Below are positions 1-6,808 of a stretch of 21,614 bases of DNA, piece by piece. This stretch comes from Pantoea cypripedii. GTDB lineage: Bacteria; Pseudomonadota; Gammaproteobacteria; Enterobacterales; Enterobacteriaceae. The translations under genes and the position numbers were made by a program. The stretch is from the NCBI RefSeq assembly GCF_011395035.1, contig NZ_CP024770.1, positions 1,269,489 to 1,291,102 of the forward strand, in the 5' to 3' direction. The notes beneath the pieces are model-generated. The model was not told the origin of the DNA. It saw only the letters and a program-made list of their open reading frames with translations, and did not search any database. The first letter of the stretch is position 1. Each line of letters starts with the position of its first letter.

Positions 1-198
1 CAACCGCTGATCGATGTAAGGCATGAAGGGTTTAAGTTTCTTCATAGGCTGGCGGTCTGGCCTTGCCGGTTTACTTTGTTGTTTAAGGTGACGTCTGACC
101 GTGCGTTCAGAACATCCGACGTGATGAGCGATGTCGATAATATGTGCGCCATGAATGCGCATCTGCTTTATCATGAGATGGTCCCCTCTGCTTAACAT
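1..198 (-). CDS. istA: IS21-family transposase IstA, N-terminal part (runs off left edge)
   Basis: Reading leftward from an ATG at 198-196, 66 codons stay open to the window edge, so the gene is cut by the window and not shown to be broken. The protein begins MLSRGDHLMIKQMRIHGAHI and continues with a helix-turn-helix (about residues 17-39, including DIAHHVGCSERTVRRHLKQQ), then a basic stretch rich in K, R and P. This is the usual start of IS21-family IstA, where the HTH precedes the DDE integrase core (not visible here). The upstream DNA (199-257) is probably the IS left end; TGTCCACTCC read on the minus strand from about 257 fits a TGT-type IS21 terminus, but I cannot see the other end. The element seems to have inserted into, or recombined with, the ISL3-type remnant to its right. 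Confidence 0.75.
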   Translation of the reverse strand, partial: MLSRGDHLMIKQMRIHGAHIIDIAHHVGCSERTVRRHLKQQSKPARPDRQPMKKLKPFMPYIDQRL

Positions 199-320
199 GC
201 GGTTTCTCCGGATGGTGTAGGAACCTTAAGAGAAACCCATGTTGGGTGGAGTGGACAAAATTCATGCTGATTTTAGGACTTATATCAGTCGCGCCGACAA
301 CGTCATTCAGGATCGGTCAG

Positions 321-982
321 GATATGAACACAGGCTACATCAGGGCAGCCCGAATCCATCTGCCCGATGCTGTGGAGAACATCGACTTCGATCGGTTCCA
401 TGTGGCGAAACAGCTAGCCAGGGTGGTGGATAAAACCCGGCAGAACAGATATCCGCGGCTTCCTGCTGACAGCCGCCAAGCCAAAGGCAACCGCTTCCTG
501 TGGCAGTACGGCGAAAAATGTATGGCAGAGTCACGGCAGATACTGGGCTACAAATAATTAATCAGTCCAGGAAATCGTCCGCACCCCCAAAAAAACGGCC
601 AGCCAGTCGTGGTGTTGACACAGGAAAAGCTGACGTGGCTAGGTGAGCAGATGCAGCAGACCAGCCAGTACTGGACGCTGAAGGAACTAGCCAGGGTAAT
701 CTGGAACCGCCTGTGGAGTAATGAACGCTGTACAGACTGGTTGCGCTGGATAGCGCTGGCGGAAAACTGTGACGTTGCCATCATGAGGAATGTGGCAAAA
801 GCCATCAAAAAAAGGCCCTACGGAATACTGAATGCAATGCGGCATCGTTTCTCAAACGGTAATACCGAGGCGCTAACAGCAAGATAAGGCTGCTGAGGAC
901 AAAAGCAAGAGGCTACCGAAACCGCAAGCCTTTTAAACTGGGCGTCATGTTCCACTATGGAAAGCTGAACATGGGGTTCTGA
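321..982 (+). pseudogene. ISL3-family transposase, C-terminal remnant with frameshifts
   Basis: Three reading frames must be joined to follow one protein. Frame one (321-557) gives DMNTGYIRAARIHLPDAVEN then DFDRFHVAKQLARVVDKTRQ, the ISL3 DDE-core signature (DRFH...K...VDK.R), then KGNRFLWQYGEK. Frame two (609-887) gives LTQEKLTWLGEQMQQTSQYW and a helical stretch. Near 875 one base appears lost, and the downstream frame continues SKIRLLRTKARGYRNRKPFK and ends GKLNMGF at the TGA at 980-982. That basic tail (NSKIR...RARGYRN) is typical of ISL3 C-termini. The N-terminal zinc-finger/HTH half is missing, and about 50 bp between 557 and 609 fit no ISL3 sequence. A right terminus may lie near GGACCC at 1004-1009, directly before the UmuD-like remnant; the left terminus is not seen. 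The element should be inactive. Confidence 0.8.
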
Positions 983-1042
983 ACGCTCCCCCATGAACGG
1001 GGAGGACCCATACGCATACGGTATATTTGAAGGCAATGTTAT

Positions 1043-1420
1043 GGCTTTCCATCTCCAGTGCAAAACTATGTTGAACCACGATTTTCTCGTGATGAATTAT
1101 TCATCAAACAGCCGTATGCCACTTACTTCATGAAATCCGGGGAGTGTGTGTCGCATTGGGGGACAATCAAGGACTCGCAACTTGTGGTTGATAAGGCTCG
1201 CACACCAGTAGATGTCTCTCTGGTGATCGTGGAATTGGAAGGGGCATTGCGGTTATGTCGTCTATCGCTGCATCCGGTTCCAACTCACCAGGCTATGGGT
1301 ACACACAAGACGTTCAAAAACCTCAGAGAAGATGAGTTGAAGGCGAAGGTAGGTGATATGGGGGCGTATTGCTGTAACGATATGAGCGCCAACGAATTTG
1401 ACGATATCGCGCCGTTTTAA
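1043..1420 (+). pseudogene. UmuD/HumD-like SOS mutagenesis protein remnant with altered catalytic residues
   Basis: The frame 1043-1420 reads GFPSPVQNYVEPRFSRDEL, then FIKQPYATYFMK, SGECV, LVVDKARTP and LHPVP. This lines up by eye with E. coli UmuD (CGFPSPAADYVEQR, LLIQHPSATYFVKASGDSM, LLIVDSAIT, KKLQLRP). The usual cleavage site (C-G) and everything before it are missing: a TGA lies in frame at 1028-1030, next to the possible ISL3 end, and the only start in frame is GTG 1058. The nucleophile Ser60 (SGDSM) corresponds to Cys in SGECV, with one residue deleted just before it, and Lys97 (TVKKL) corresponds to Cys in RLCRL. The end after LHPVP is weakly alike (REDEL) and then unrelated. S24-type self-cleavage is not expected. 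No umuC follows. Confidence 0.6.
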
Positions 1421-1481
1421 AGCGCTATAAATTTGGAATATTTTGTCGTAAAGTTAGCGCTTTTACAGCAATGGTACTTAC

Positions 1482-2021
1482 ATGGACTTGTGGAATGGGA
1501 CGCTACCACCTGGTGTAATCGAGAACAAATTGGTCGAAATTATGTCTGACATAATGAAAACGTCTCTCAGCGAACACGAAGAGGTTGTTGATCCTGCCCC
1601 TGCAGGGCGCCCACTTGGTGGACATACACTGAAGAAGCACGCAGGCAAATCGGATGCCGAACTTTTAGGGCGCTTCGGCTGGGATTCTAACTGCCATTCG
1701 AGTAGCGGGTTCTTTAACGGTGTGAGCTTTGCGGAAGCAGTCGTAGCTAAAGCGCTCCTATCCAATCTTGACAGGGTGTATACTTGGTATACAGGTGACA
1801 AAAGCGCAACCGCTGATTTGCCTGATGCTGTAGAAAACGATAAAGATTTGCATATCGTCTATCAGAATAATTTTGATGTTGGTCGGACGTTCAAGCGCAG
1901 CAAGCCAGGCCAACCAGCACGCGTTAAGAATAAAGTATCTATTTTATTGCGCTGGATAGATGAAGGTGAGCCGCCAATCAATGGCCGCACTGATTTCATC
2001 CTTACAGCGTATCCATGCTAA
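1482..2021 (+). CDS. RNase A-like toxin domain protein (CdiA-CT type), orphan
   Basis: This 179-aa protein carries the bacterial RNase A-like toxin domain (Pfam RNAse_A_bac type) known from the CdiA C-terminus of Yersinia kristensenii, a tRNA/RNA-cleaving contact-dependent inhibition toxin. The visible signature is GGHTLKKHAGKSDAELLGRF (residues 46-65), then a Ser-rich loop, a helix (VSFAEAVVAKALLSN) and the terminal ILTAYPC. By spacing, His53, Arg64, Thr175 and Tyr177 match the Y. kristensenii active-site set His, Arg, Thr, Tyr (175/186/276/278, recalled from the literature). The first 45 residues are a short unfamiliar leader. No signal peptide, VENN motif, Rhs repeat or transmembrane segment is present, and an in-frame TAG lies at 1455-1457. 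It is therefore either a free-standing toxin or a C-terminal piece cut from a larger exported protein. No good ribosome site precedes ATG 1482. The immunity gene follows directly. Confidence 0.75.
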   Translation: MDLWNGTLPPGVIENKLVEIMSDIMKTSLSEHEEVVDPAPAGRPLGGHTLKKHAGKSDAELLGRFGWDSNCHSSSGFFNGVSFAEAVVAKALLSNLDRVYTWYTGDKSATADLPDAVENDKDLHIVYQNNFDVGRTFKRSKPGQPARVKNKVSILLRWIDEGEPPINGRTDFILTAYPC

Positions 2022-2026
2022 GGAGG
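2020..2026 (+). promoter_or_regulatory. Shine-Dalgarno of immunity gene overlapping toxin stop codon
   Basis: AAGGAGG lies 5 nt before ATG 2032 and shares its first two bases with the toxin stop TAA (2019-2021). This near-perfect ribosome site decides the immunity start at 2032 over the in-frame ATG at 1960, which lies inside the toxin gene. The arrangement suggests strong, possibly coupled translation of the immunity protein. Confidence 0.8.
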
Positions 2027-2031
2027 TTCAT

Positions 2032-2787
2032 ATGACAACGACATACCCGCGCATCGAAAAGATGATGGCTGGCTATATCAATATGGACGCCTATGAAATG
2101 ACTGGCTCTGAAGATCGAGCCGAGCAGGTTCTCTATTACACAACTCGCGTGTCACCGAAAGCGCTCAAAGATTTACTGTCAGAGCTCGATGAATTTGAAC
2201 GCGAGCATAGCGACAACCTGACTGATGATTTTGAAGATGCATTCGATTTCGGTGCCTATATACCTGATGCCAGGGTTTTTTTTGGCTTGGTACGCGAGGT
2301 GGTAAGAGCACAGTTGGGGGAGGCGCTACCTGAAGCACAGGAGCATTGTCCTTTATCCGAGTCAATGGATAAATGGCTTCTGAACGTTTCATATAATGCA
2401 CTGCCTAATGGGGCTGTATTATATGTTGGTGAGGGAGTTGATCTGTTCGGAATACCACCTAATGCAGATGGTCTCGTATTCCATACTGGTGCTGGTATTT
2501 TCACTGAAAAACCCGCCGAATTGAAACAACCTCATCAAGTTACTACTGGCGGTCACTTTACTCTTTCAGTCCAGGATATTGAGCTGATCCGTACCTATGA
2601 ACGAGAGCTTATTGTGCATGCTCTCAACATTCCACGCTCGGAGCGTGCGACAAAGGAGTATGTGCGGCTTCTTGAATCTATCCTCACAGTTAAGGGGGTA
2701 GCCGTTGGGCAAGACCAGACAAAACAAGCCTTTGGTTTTTCTGTCGAAGATTTCATTCGCGCACAGGAAAGCAAAACTACACGCTGA
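2032..2787 (+). CDS. Contact-dependent inhibition immunity protein (CdiI_2-like) with extra C-terminal region
   Basis: This 251-aa cytoplasmic protein starts 10 nt after the toxin stop. Residues 1 to about 98 resemble the CdiI_2 immunity family: TYPRIEKMMAGYINMDAYEM at the start, then a helix with SPKALKDLLSELDEFER, an acidic helix (DDFEDAFDFGAYIP) and a closing FFGLVREVVRAQL. This family is known as the partner of RNase A-like CdiA-CT toxins, so domain and position agree on a role of binding and blocking the upstream toxin. Residues about 99-251 go beyond the usual length of roughly 100 aa for the family. This part has a glycine-rich beta-like stretch (GAVLYVGEGVDLFGIPPNAD), then helical segments (IELIRTYERELIVHALNIP) and ends ESKTTR. 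I do not recognise it; it may be a fused second domain or a second immunity function. No membrane segments. Confidence 0.65.
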   Translation: MTTTYPRIEKMMAGYINMDAYEMTGSEDRAEQVLYYTTRVSPKALKDLLSELDEFEREHSDNLTDDFEDAFDFGAYIPDARVFFGLVREVVRAQLGEALPEAQEHCPLSESMDKWLLNVSYNALPNGAVLYVGEGVDLFGIPPNADGLVFHTGAGIFTEKPAELKQPHQVTTGGHFTLSVQDIELIRTYERELIVHALNIPRSERATKEYVRLLESILTVKGVAVGQDQTKQAFGFSVEDFIRAQESKTTR

Positions 2788-2823
2788 TCATTCGGCTTCT
2801 TTTTAAGCTATCTCTCTGCAAAT

Positions 2824-2872
2824 CATTGCAGCAATGAATATTACTGGATGCCAATAAATCATTGCTGCAATG
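2824..2872. repeat. Two tandem 13-bp palindromes CATTGCWGCAATG, operator-like
   Basis: CATTGCAGCAATG (2824-2836) and CATTGCTGCAATG (2860-2872) are each perfect 6-bp arms around one base, and both are preceded by AAT. Their centres are 36 bp apart. They lie just after the immunity gene and just before the broken gene at 2884, with the second palindrome overlapping the ATG at 2870. The form suits a dimeric phage- or plasmid-type repressor, which I infer rather than see. Confidence 0.6.
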
Positions 2873-2883
2873 GATAACCACTC

Positions 2884-3183
2884 ATGCGCCTGTCGGCCAT
2901 TCAGAAAAGTACTCTTAACCCTTTACGCTACAGCACAACAAAGGCCAGCAGATGAGTCGATTTCATCAGCCTGGCTGAAGCGGAAAATCAATTCTGTTCT
3001 GGCAGAACCCGCGCATGGCGATAACTTCCGCACCAGTTGTAAACACTTTGCCGTAACGGGCTGATCAATATGCTGAGCAATCGCAAAACTTTCAAGCTTG
3101 CACATACAATGACAGCATCAGGAATGGAGAAGGCTTCCGCCATTTTTGCCGATTATTTACGTGCTGAATTCGAAAGTGGGTAA
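2884..3183 (+). pseudogene. Small unknown gene, broken by two frameshifts
   Basis: A protein of about 98 aa can be rebuilt across two frames. It begins MRLSAIQKST in one frame (2884), shifts near 2910 to LLTLYATAQQRPADESISS and AWLKRKINSVLAEP, with HGDNFRTSCKH, then shifts back near 3045 to GLINMLSNRKTFKLAHTMTA and ends at TAA 3181-3183. The joined protein looks like a small winged-helix-type hypothetical found on phages and plasmids (a helix, a short linker, then a beta-wing-like NRKTFKLAHTMTASG). That family memory is vague and I give no function. The two compensating shifts and the two in-frame stops mean the gene is dead as it stands. The tandem palindromes just upstream could have been its operator. 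Confidence 0.45.
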
Positions 3184-3220
3184 TGTAAACTATTTCCGGT
3201 GCTACAGGTCGCTATAACGT

Positions 3221-3258
3221 GGAGTTTGAGTACCCATGGAACGAAAACGTACGCTAAC
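3221..3258 (+). repeat. Tn3-family 38-bp terminal inverted repeat (one end)
   Basis: The 38 bases start GGAGTTTGAG and contain TGGAACGAAAAC at 3237-3248, then GTACGCTAAC. This follows the canonical Tn3 terminal repeat in length and in its central TGGAACGAAAAC block, with the ACGCTAA-type inner end. It lies about 28 bp outside the tnpA 3' end on the correct side, as in Tn3. The matching second end is not in the window. Confidence 0.75.
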
Positions 3259-3286
3259 GAGATAATTCATTGTTTAAATTAAAATT

Positions 3287-3566
3287 CTACGTTCTCAGAT
3301 CTCCGTTCATAATATCCTCCGGTAGCGTGAACGTATAATTTCCCAGCATGTTCATATGCCCGTGAATCAGTGGGGATAAACTGGCGATATCCTCCTCCCT
3401 AGTTTCTTTTCCATGACTGCGCATCCAGCCCTTCACGATAACGCCTTCTGACCTCCCCATGCTGTCCTTAACAAATTGCCCGAACCACTGCAAGCCGGCC
3501 TTCTCCCCGATGGAGTTGCGTCAGGATCCGGCGACGATAATCTTCGTCATCAATATAATTAGGGTT
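3287..3566 (-). pseudogene. tnpA: Tn3-family transposase TnpA, C-terminal remnant with deletions
   Basis: On the minus strand from 3566, NYIDDEDYRRRILTQLHRGE then AVVRAIC matches the well-conserved Tn3 TnpA block (NYIDDEDYRRRILTQLNRGE...RAIC). A stop follows, and in another frame GQHGEVRRRYREG continues the same block. Then comes WMRSHGKETREEDIASLSPL and IHGHMNMLGNYTFTLPEDIM, ending NGDLRT at TAG 3289-3287. This is the typical TnpA end (LSPL..HINMLG.Y.FTLPE...GELR). The internal segment that usually reads QEDQLGALGLVVN...LWNT is deleted. Only about 90 codons remain of roughly 1000. With the 38-bp repeat it marks one decayed end of a Tn3-type transposon. Confidence 0.85.
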
Positions 3567-3618
3567 CTACACCGGAATCGCCGAAATTTCCGTCGCACGG
3601 AGTGAAGGCGGCAAGTGA

Positions 3619-3760
3619 TGTTTTAGATTGGCAGGTAGCGCTGATGCGCTGACTACCTATAAAAATATCGCGTGCGCGAGTCATCCTGATGTCATTTACT
3701 TACCTGTGTCTGAAGCGGGTTTGGACGAGGTGGGTTATTTTGGCTGGATCAAATCTCTGT
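3619..3760 (+). pseudogene. Unidentified coding fragment, possibly LysR-type effector-domain tail
   Basis: The stretch FRLAGSADALTTYKNIACAS then HPDVIYLPVSEAGLDEVGYF reads like real protein and is followed by less protein-like sequence to a stop at 3871-3873. The pattern hPDVvYLPvs...DEVGYFGW loosely recalls the last strands of LysR-type effector domains. There is no start or ribosome site, and a stop lies just upstream at 3616-3618. It is best taken as a fragment left at the transposon junction; the family guess is weak. Confidence 0.25.
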
Positions 3761-3873
3761 CAGTCGTTGCCACTTTGCGGATATATCCCGTATGGGGTCT
3801 TATTCAGCTGAAGTATGAAGGAAGGTGGACGCTGTTGATACACCGGGCAAAAAATCTCCTGCACACAAGCTGA

Positions 3874-4155
3874 TTAATAACAGGGACTTCGGGAAAATGA
3901 TTTCCCCTGGAGCGGGAAGATATTTTATAAGCACAGGGGGTTAGAGTTGAGTGCGGGTAATGAAAAAATGAGGGATATATAACGCTCTGTTTTAAAATGC
4001 AATTTCTGTTTCATCAGCGTGATGTTATGGCCAGCAGCCTGCCGGAGCCACCACAACAGAGGAAGACCTATACATAAATATATCAATAAAATGGATTACA
4101 TACTCATCACAAAAGTGAGAGCTGAATTGCGAACTAGATCACTTAACTAAACATG
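3874..4155. other. Intergenic DNA between transposon debris and operon 1
   Basis: No convincing gene is seen here on either strand. The sequence becomes AT-rich towards 4080-4160, leading into the promoter of the dehydratase operon. A half-match to the GntR-type motif (TATATCAATA, about 4079-4088) lies upstream of the full dyad at 4156. Confidence 0.5.
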
Positions 4156-4173
4156 TGATATACCAATATATCA
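4156..4173. promoter_or_regulatory. Operator dyad A, probable GntR-regulator site of operon 1
   Basis: TGATATACCAATATATCA has perfect 7-bp arms (TGATATA/TATATCA) around CCAA. The opposite strand reads TGATATATTGGTATATCA, identical at 17 of 18 bases to site B (14955-14972) beside the GntR gene. Flanks are shared too: CATG lies before and GT follows the last arm at both sites. It overlaps the expected -35 region of the operon promoter, which suits repression. That the GntR protein at 15171 binds here is inference. Confidence 0.7.
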
Positions 4174-4193
4174 GTAACTATGATAGTTATAAT
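4165..4193 (+). promoter_or_regulatory. Probable sigma-70 promoter of operon 1
   Basis: A consensus TATAAT stands at 4188-4193, 53 bp before ATG 4247. At 17-bp spacing the -35 position falls at 4165-4170, inside operator A, and has no good TTGACA match. A weak -35 under an operator is common in regulated catabolic promoters. Confidence 0.45.
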
Positions 4194-4246
4194 TCTGTCC
4201 TTTAATCCCATAAATTACAGAAACAGCTCTGGAGTAGCGGATAAAA

Positions 4247-5980
4247 ATGAGAAAAAAACCCGAAGAACTGAGAAGTTACCGCTGGTTTGGCGCACCTGTT
4301 TTCCGCTCACTGGGCCACAGAGCACGTATGGCCCAGCAGGGTTATGCACGCGAAGACTACATGGGGAAACCCGTCATAGCCATTATCAATACATGGAGTG
4401 AAATCAATCCCTGCCATACACATTTCAAGGACCGGGCAGAGCAGGTAAAACGGGGCATTTTACAAGCCGGCGGCTTTCCTATAGAGCTACCAGCCATGTC
4501 GCTTGGTGAACCCTATGTCCGTCCCGCTGCAATGCTGTATCGAAACTTGCTTGCAATAGAGACTGAGGAATTGCTCCGATCCCATCCGATCGACGGTGCA
4601 GTATTGATGGGAGGATGTGATAAAACAACACCAGGCTTGATCATGGGAGCAATTTCAATGGATATCCCGGCAATATATCTCCCAGCCGGGCCCTCATTAC
4701 GAGGGGACAATAAAGGCATGACTCTCGGTTCTGGAACAGATTTATTTGCCTCCTGGTATAAGTTTAAAGCAGGCGAGTACACCGAGGAACAGCTCGAAGA
4801 AGTAGAAAACGGTATTTCCCGTTCGGCAGGTACATGCATGACGATGGGTACCGCTCCCACCATGATGAGCATGGCGGACGCACTTGGATTTTGTCTGCCA
4901 GGTGCTTCATCGATCGTTGCACCTGATTCCAGGCACGCCATTATGGCCGAGCGCACTGGCCGAAGAATCGTTGAAATGGTCTGGGAAGACCTTAAACCCT
5001 CACATTTCCTGACTTCTGCCTCTTTCGATAATGCCATTACAACCGCGCTCGCTTTAGGCGGTTCAACTAACTCAGTGGTACATATTATTGCGATGGCCAG
5101 ACGCGCAGGCATTCCGCTCACCGTCGAGCGCTTTGACCAGCTGTCTCAGCGAGTGCCGCATATGGCTAACATCCGCCCCGCCGGAAAATATCTTATGGAG
5201 GACTTTTATTACGCCGGTGGTTTGAATGCCCTGCTGAACAGACTTGGCGATTTTATTGATCGCTCCACGATGACGGTAACCGGCAAAACGTTAGGTGAAA
5301 ATATCAATGGCGCAGAAGTCTATAACAATGACGTTATCTTCCCCCTGGATAAACCATTAGGTGAGTTGGGAAGCCTCGTCATTTTAAGAGGCAATCTTGC
5401 GCCTAATAGTGCGGTACTCAAAATTCATGCTGCTGCCCCTCGGCTACGTGAACACATCGGTAAAGCGGTTGTTTTTCGTGATGTGGAAGACCTTCAGGCG
5501 CGTATCGATGATCCAGAGCTCGATGTAACAGCTGACTCTGTTCTCGTGCTCCAAAATGCCGGTCCCCTGGGGGCACCCGGTTTCCCCGAATGGGGACAAA
5601 TACCTATTCCTAAAAAACTGCTTCAACAAGGTGTGAAGGATATTGTTCGGATCTCTGACTCCCGAATGAGCGGAACCAGCTTCGGGTCCTGCGTGGTGCA
5701 TATCTCCCCAGAATCTTTTATAGGAGGGCCATTAGCCTTTGTGCAGGATGGGGATCTCATAGAATTGAGTGTACAAAAGCGTCAACTAAATCTGCTCATC
5801 ACCGAAGAAGAAATGGCAGCTCGCAGGGAACTGTGGATTAAACCCGCCCCACGTTATCCCAGAGGGTATGGGAGGATGTTTACCGAACATGTAAGCCAGG
5901 CAGATGACGGATGCGACTTTGATTATCTGCTCACCATTGACGGCCCTGGAGGGAAAATCCCCGAGCCGCCAATTCAATAA
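4247..5980 (+). CDS. IlvD/EDD-family sugar-acid dehydratase (L-arabinonate-dehydratase-like)
   Basis: At 577 aa this is full length for the sugar-acid branch of the IlvD/EDD family, which removes water from an aldonate or aldarate to give a 2-keto-3-deoxy acid using a [2Fe-2S] cluster and Mg2+. Visible cluster ligands are Cys56 (INPCHTHF), Cys124 (MGGCDKTTPG) and Cys197 (SAGTCMTMGTAPTM). Asp125-Lys126 match the Mg2+ site with its usually carbamylated lysine. Ser475 in RISDSRMSGTSFG matches the catalytic serine of pentonate dehydratases, and GGSTNSVVH is also conserved. The start RKKPEELRSYRWFGAP and overall length favour the arabinonate/xylonate/galactonate group over the valine-pathway IlvD; the exact substrate cannot be read from sequence. 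ATG 4247 is chosen for its full N-terminus, with GGAG at 4231-4234 a little distant. First gene of operon 1; the aldolase follows after 48 bp. Confidence 0.88.
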   Translation: MRKKPEELRSYRWFGAPVFRSLGHRARMAQQGYAREDYMGKPVIAIINTWSEINPCHTHFKDRAEQVKRGILQAGGFPIELPAMSLGEPYVRPAAMLYRNLLAIETEELLRSHPIDGAVLMGGCDKTTPGLIMGAISMDIPAIYLPAGPSLRGDNKGMTLGSGTDLFASWYKFKAGEYTEEQLEEVENGISRSAGTCMTMGTAPTMMSMADALGFCLPGASSIVAPDSRHAIMAERTGRRIVEMVWEDLKPSHFLTSASFDNAITTALALGGSTNSVVHIIAMARRAGIPLTVERFDQLSQRVPHMANIRPAGKYLMEDFYYAGGLNALLNRLGDFIDRSTMTVTGKTLGENINGAEVYNNDVIFPLDKPLGELGSLVILRGNLAPNSAVLKIHAAAPRLREHIGKAVVFRDVEDLQARIDDPELDVTADSVLVLQNAGPLGAPGFPEWGQIPIPKKLLQQGVKDIVRISDSRMSGTSFGSCVVHISPESFIGGPLAFVQDGDLIELSVQKRQLNLLITEEEMAARRELWIKPAPRYPRGYGRMFTEHVSQADDGCDFDYLLTIDGPGGKIPEPPIQ

Positions 5981-6028
5981 CCCGCTGCGAACCGATTTAA
6001 TTTCCCCATAATAAACAATGAGGTTGAA

Positions 6029-6808
6029 ATGGAACGGCCTGTTTTACCCAACATATTCCGTTCGTGTTTACGCAACGGCGATTTACTGACAGGTTGCTGG
6101 TGTGGCCTGAGCAACCCTATAACCACTGAGATTCTGGGACTCGCAGGATTTGACTGGTTACTCATAGATGGAGAGCATTCCCCAAATGATATTCCCTCTT
6201 TTGTTACGCAGCTAATGGCCTTAAAAGATACGAGCAGTGCCGCGGTTGTCAGACCCCCATCCAACGACCCGGTCAGTATTAAGCGACTGCTGGATATTGG
6301 ATTTTACAACTTTATGGTTCCCTTTGTAGAGACAGCGGAAGAGGCGACGCTGGCTGTCAAATCAACCCGCTATCCTCCTGAGGGGATCCGGGGTGTATCT
6401 GTCAGCCATCGTAGCAACCGCTATGGTGCCGAAGCGGATTATTTCAAACAGATTAACCACAATATTTCAGTGATGATTCAGATCGAAAGCACAGCCGGCA
6501 TCAGCAATATCGATGAAATTTGCCAGGTTGAAGGTGTAGATGCAATTTTCATCGGACCCTCTGATTTAGCAGCCGCACTGGGTTATCTGGGACAACCCGA
6601 CAATTTGCATGTACAGCAAACCATTCGCCATCTTATTGAACGCTGTCAGCATCATCGTGTTGCTGTCGGTATTCTGGCCCCGATCGCGGAAGATGCAAGA
6701 CGCTATATTAATTGGGGCGTAACGGCTGTTGCTGTTGGTTCTGATGTAGGAATTTTTCGCGGTGCTACGCAGGCATTAATAAATCGCTATCGGCAGGAGA
6801 ACCCATGA
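6029..6808 (+). CDS. garL: HpcH/HpaI-family 2-keto-3-deoxy acid aldolase, GarL-like
   Basis: This 259-aa protein follows E. coli GarL (2-dehydro-3-deoxyglucarate aldolase, 256 aa) almost throughout: GCWCGLSNPITTEILGLAGF, DWLLIDGEHSPNDI, LLDIGFYNFMVPFVETAEEA, STRYPPEGIRGVSVSHRSNR, IQIES, IFIGPSDLAAALG, GILAPIAEDARRYINWG and VAVGSD. Expected active-site residues are present: His50 (DGEH), Arg75, and the metal ligands Glu153 (QIES) and Asp179 (PSDL). The family splits 2-keto-3-deoxy acids into pyruvate and an aldehyde (tartronate semialdehyde for GarL). Here it should act on the product of the upstream dehydratase; chain length and stereochemistry are open, so garL describes similarity and not a proven substrate. 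GAGG sits 7 nt before ATG 6029. Its stop overlaps the next start by 4 bp (ATGA). Confidence 0.88.
   Translation: MERPVLPNIFRSCLRNGDLLTGCWCGLSNPITTEILGLAGFDWLLIDGEHSPNDIPSFVTQLMALKDTSSAAVVRPPSNDPVSIKRLLDIGFYNFMVPFVETAEEATLAVKSTRYPPEGIRGVSVSHRSNRYGAEADYFKQINHNISVMIQIESTAGISNIDEICQVEGVDAIFIGPSDLAAALGYLGQPDNLHVQQTIRHLIERCQHHRVAVGILAPIAEDARRYINWGVTAVAVGSDVGIFRGATQALINRYRQENP

Noticed and set aside
1478..1801. 107-aa open frame on the minus strand
   Set aside because: Shadow of the toxin gene, with no ribosome site.
1960..2031. N-terminal extension of the immunity protein by 24 residues
   Set aside because: It lies inside the toxin gene, whereas AAGGAGG stands 5 nt before ATG 2032.
4513..5121. 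202-aa open frame on the minus strand
   Set aside because: It lies wholly inside the dehydratase gene on the opposite strand; its sequence is low in recognisable motifs and mirrors the codon structure of the real gene.
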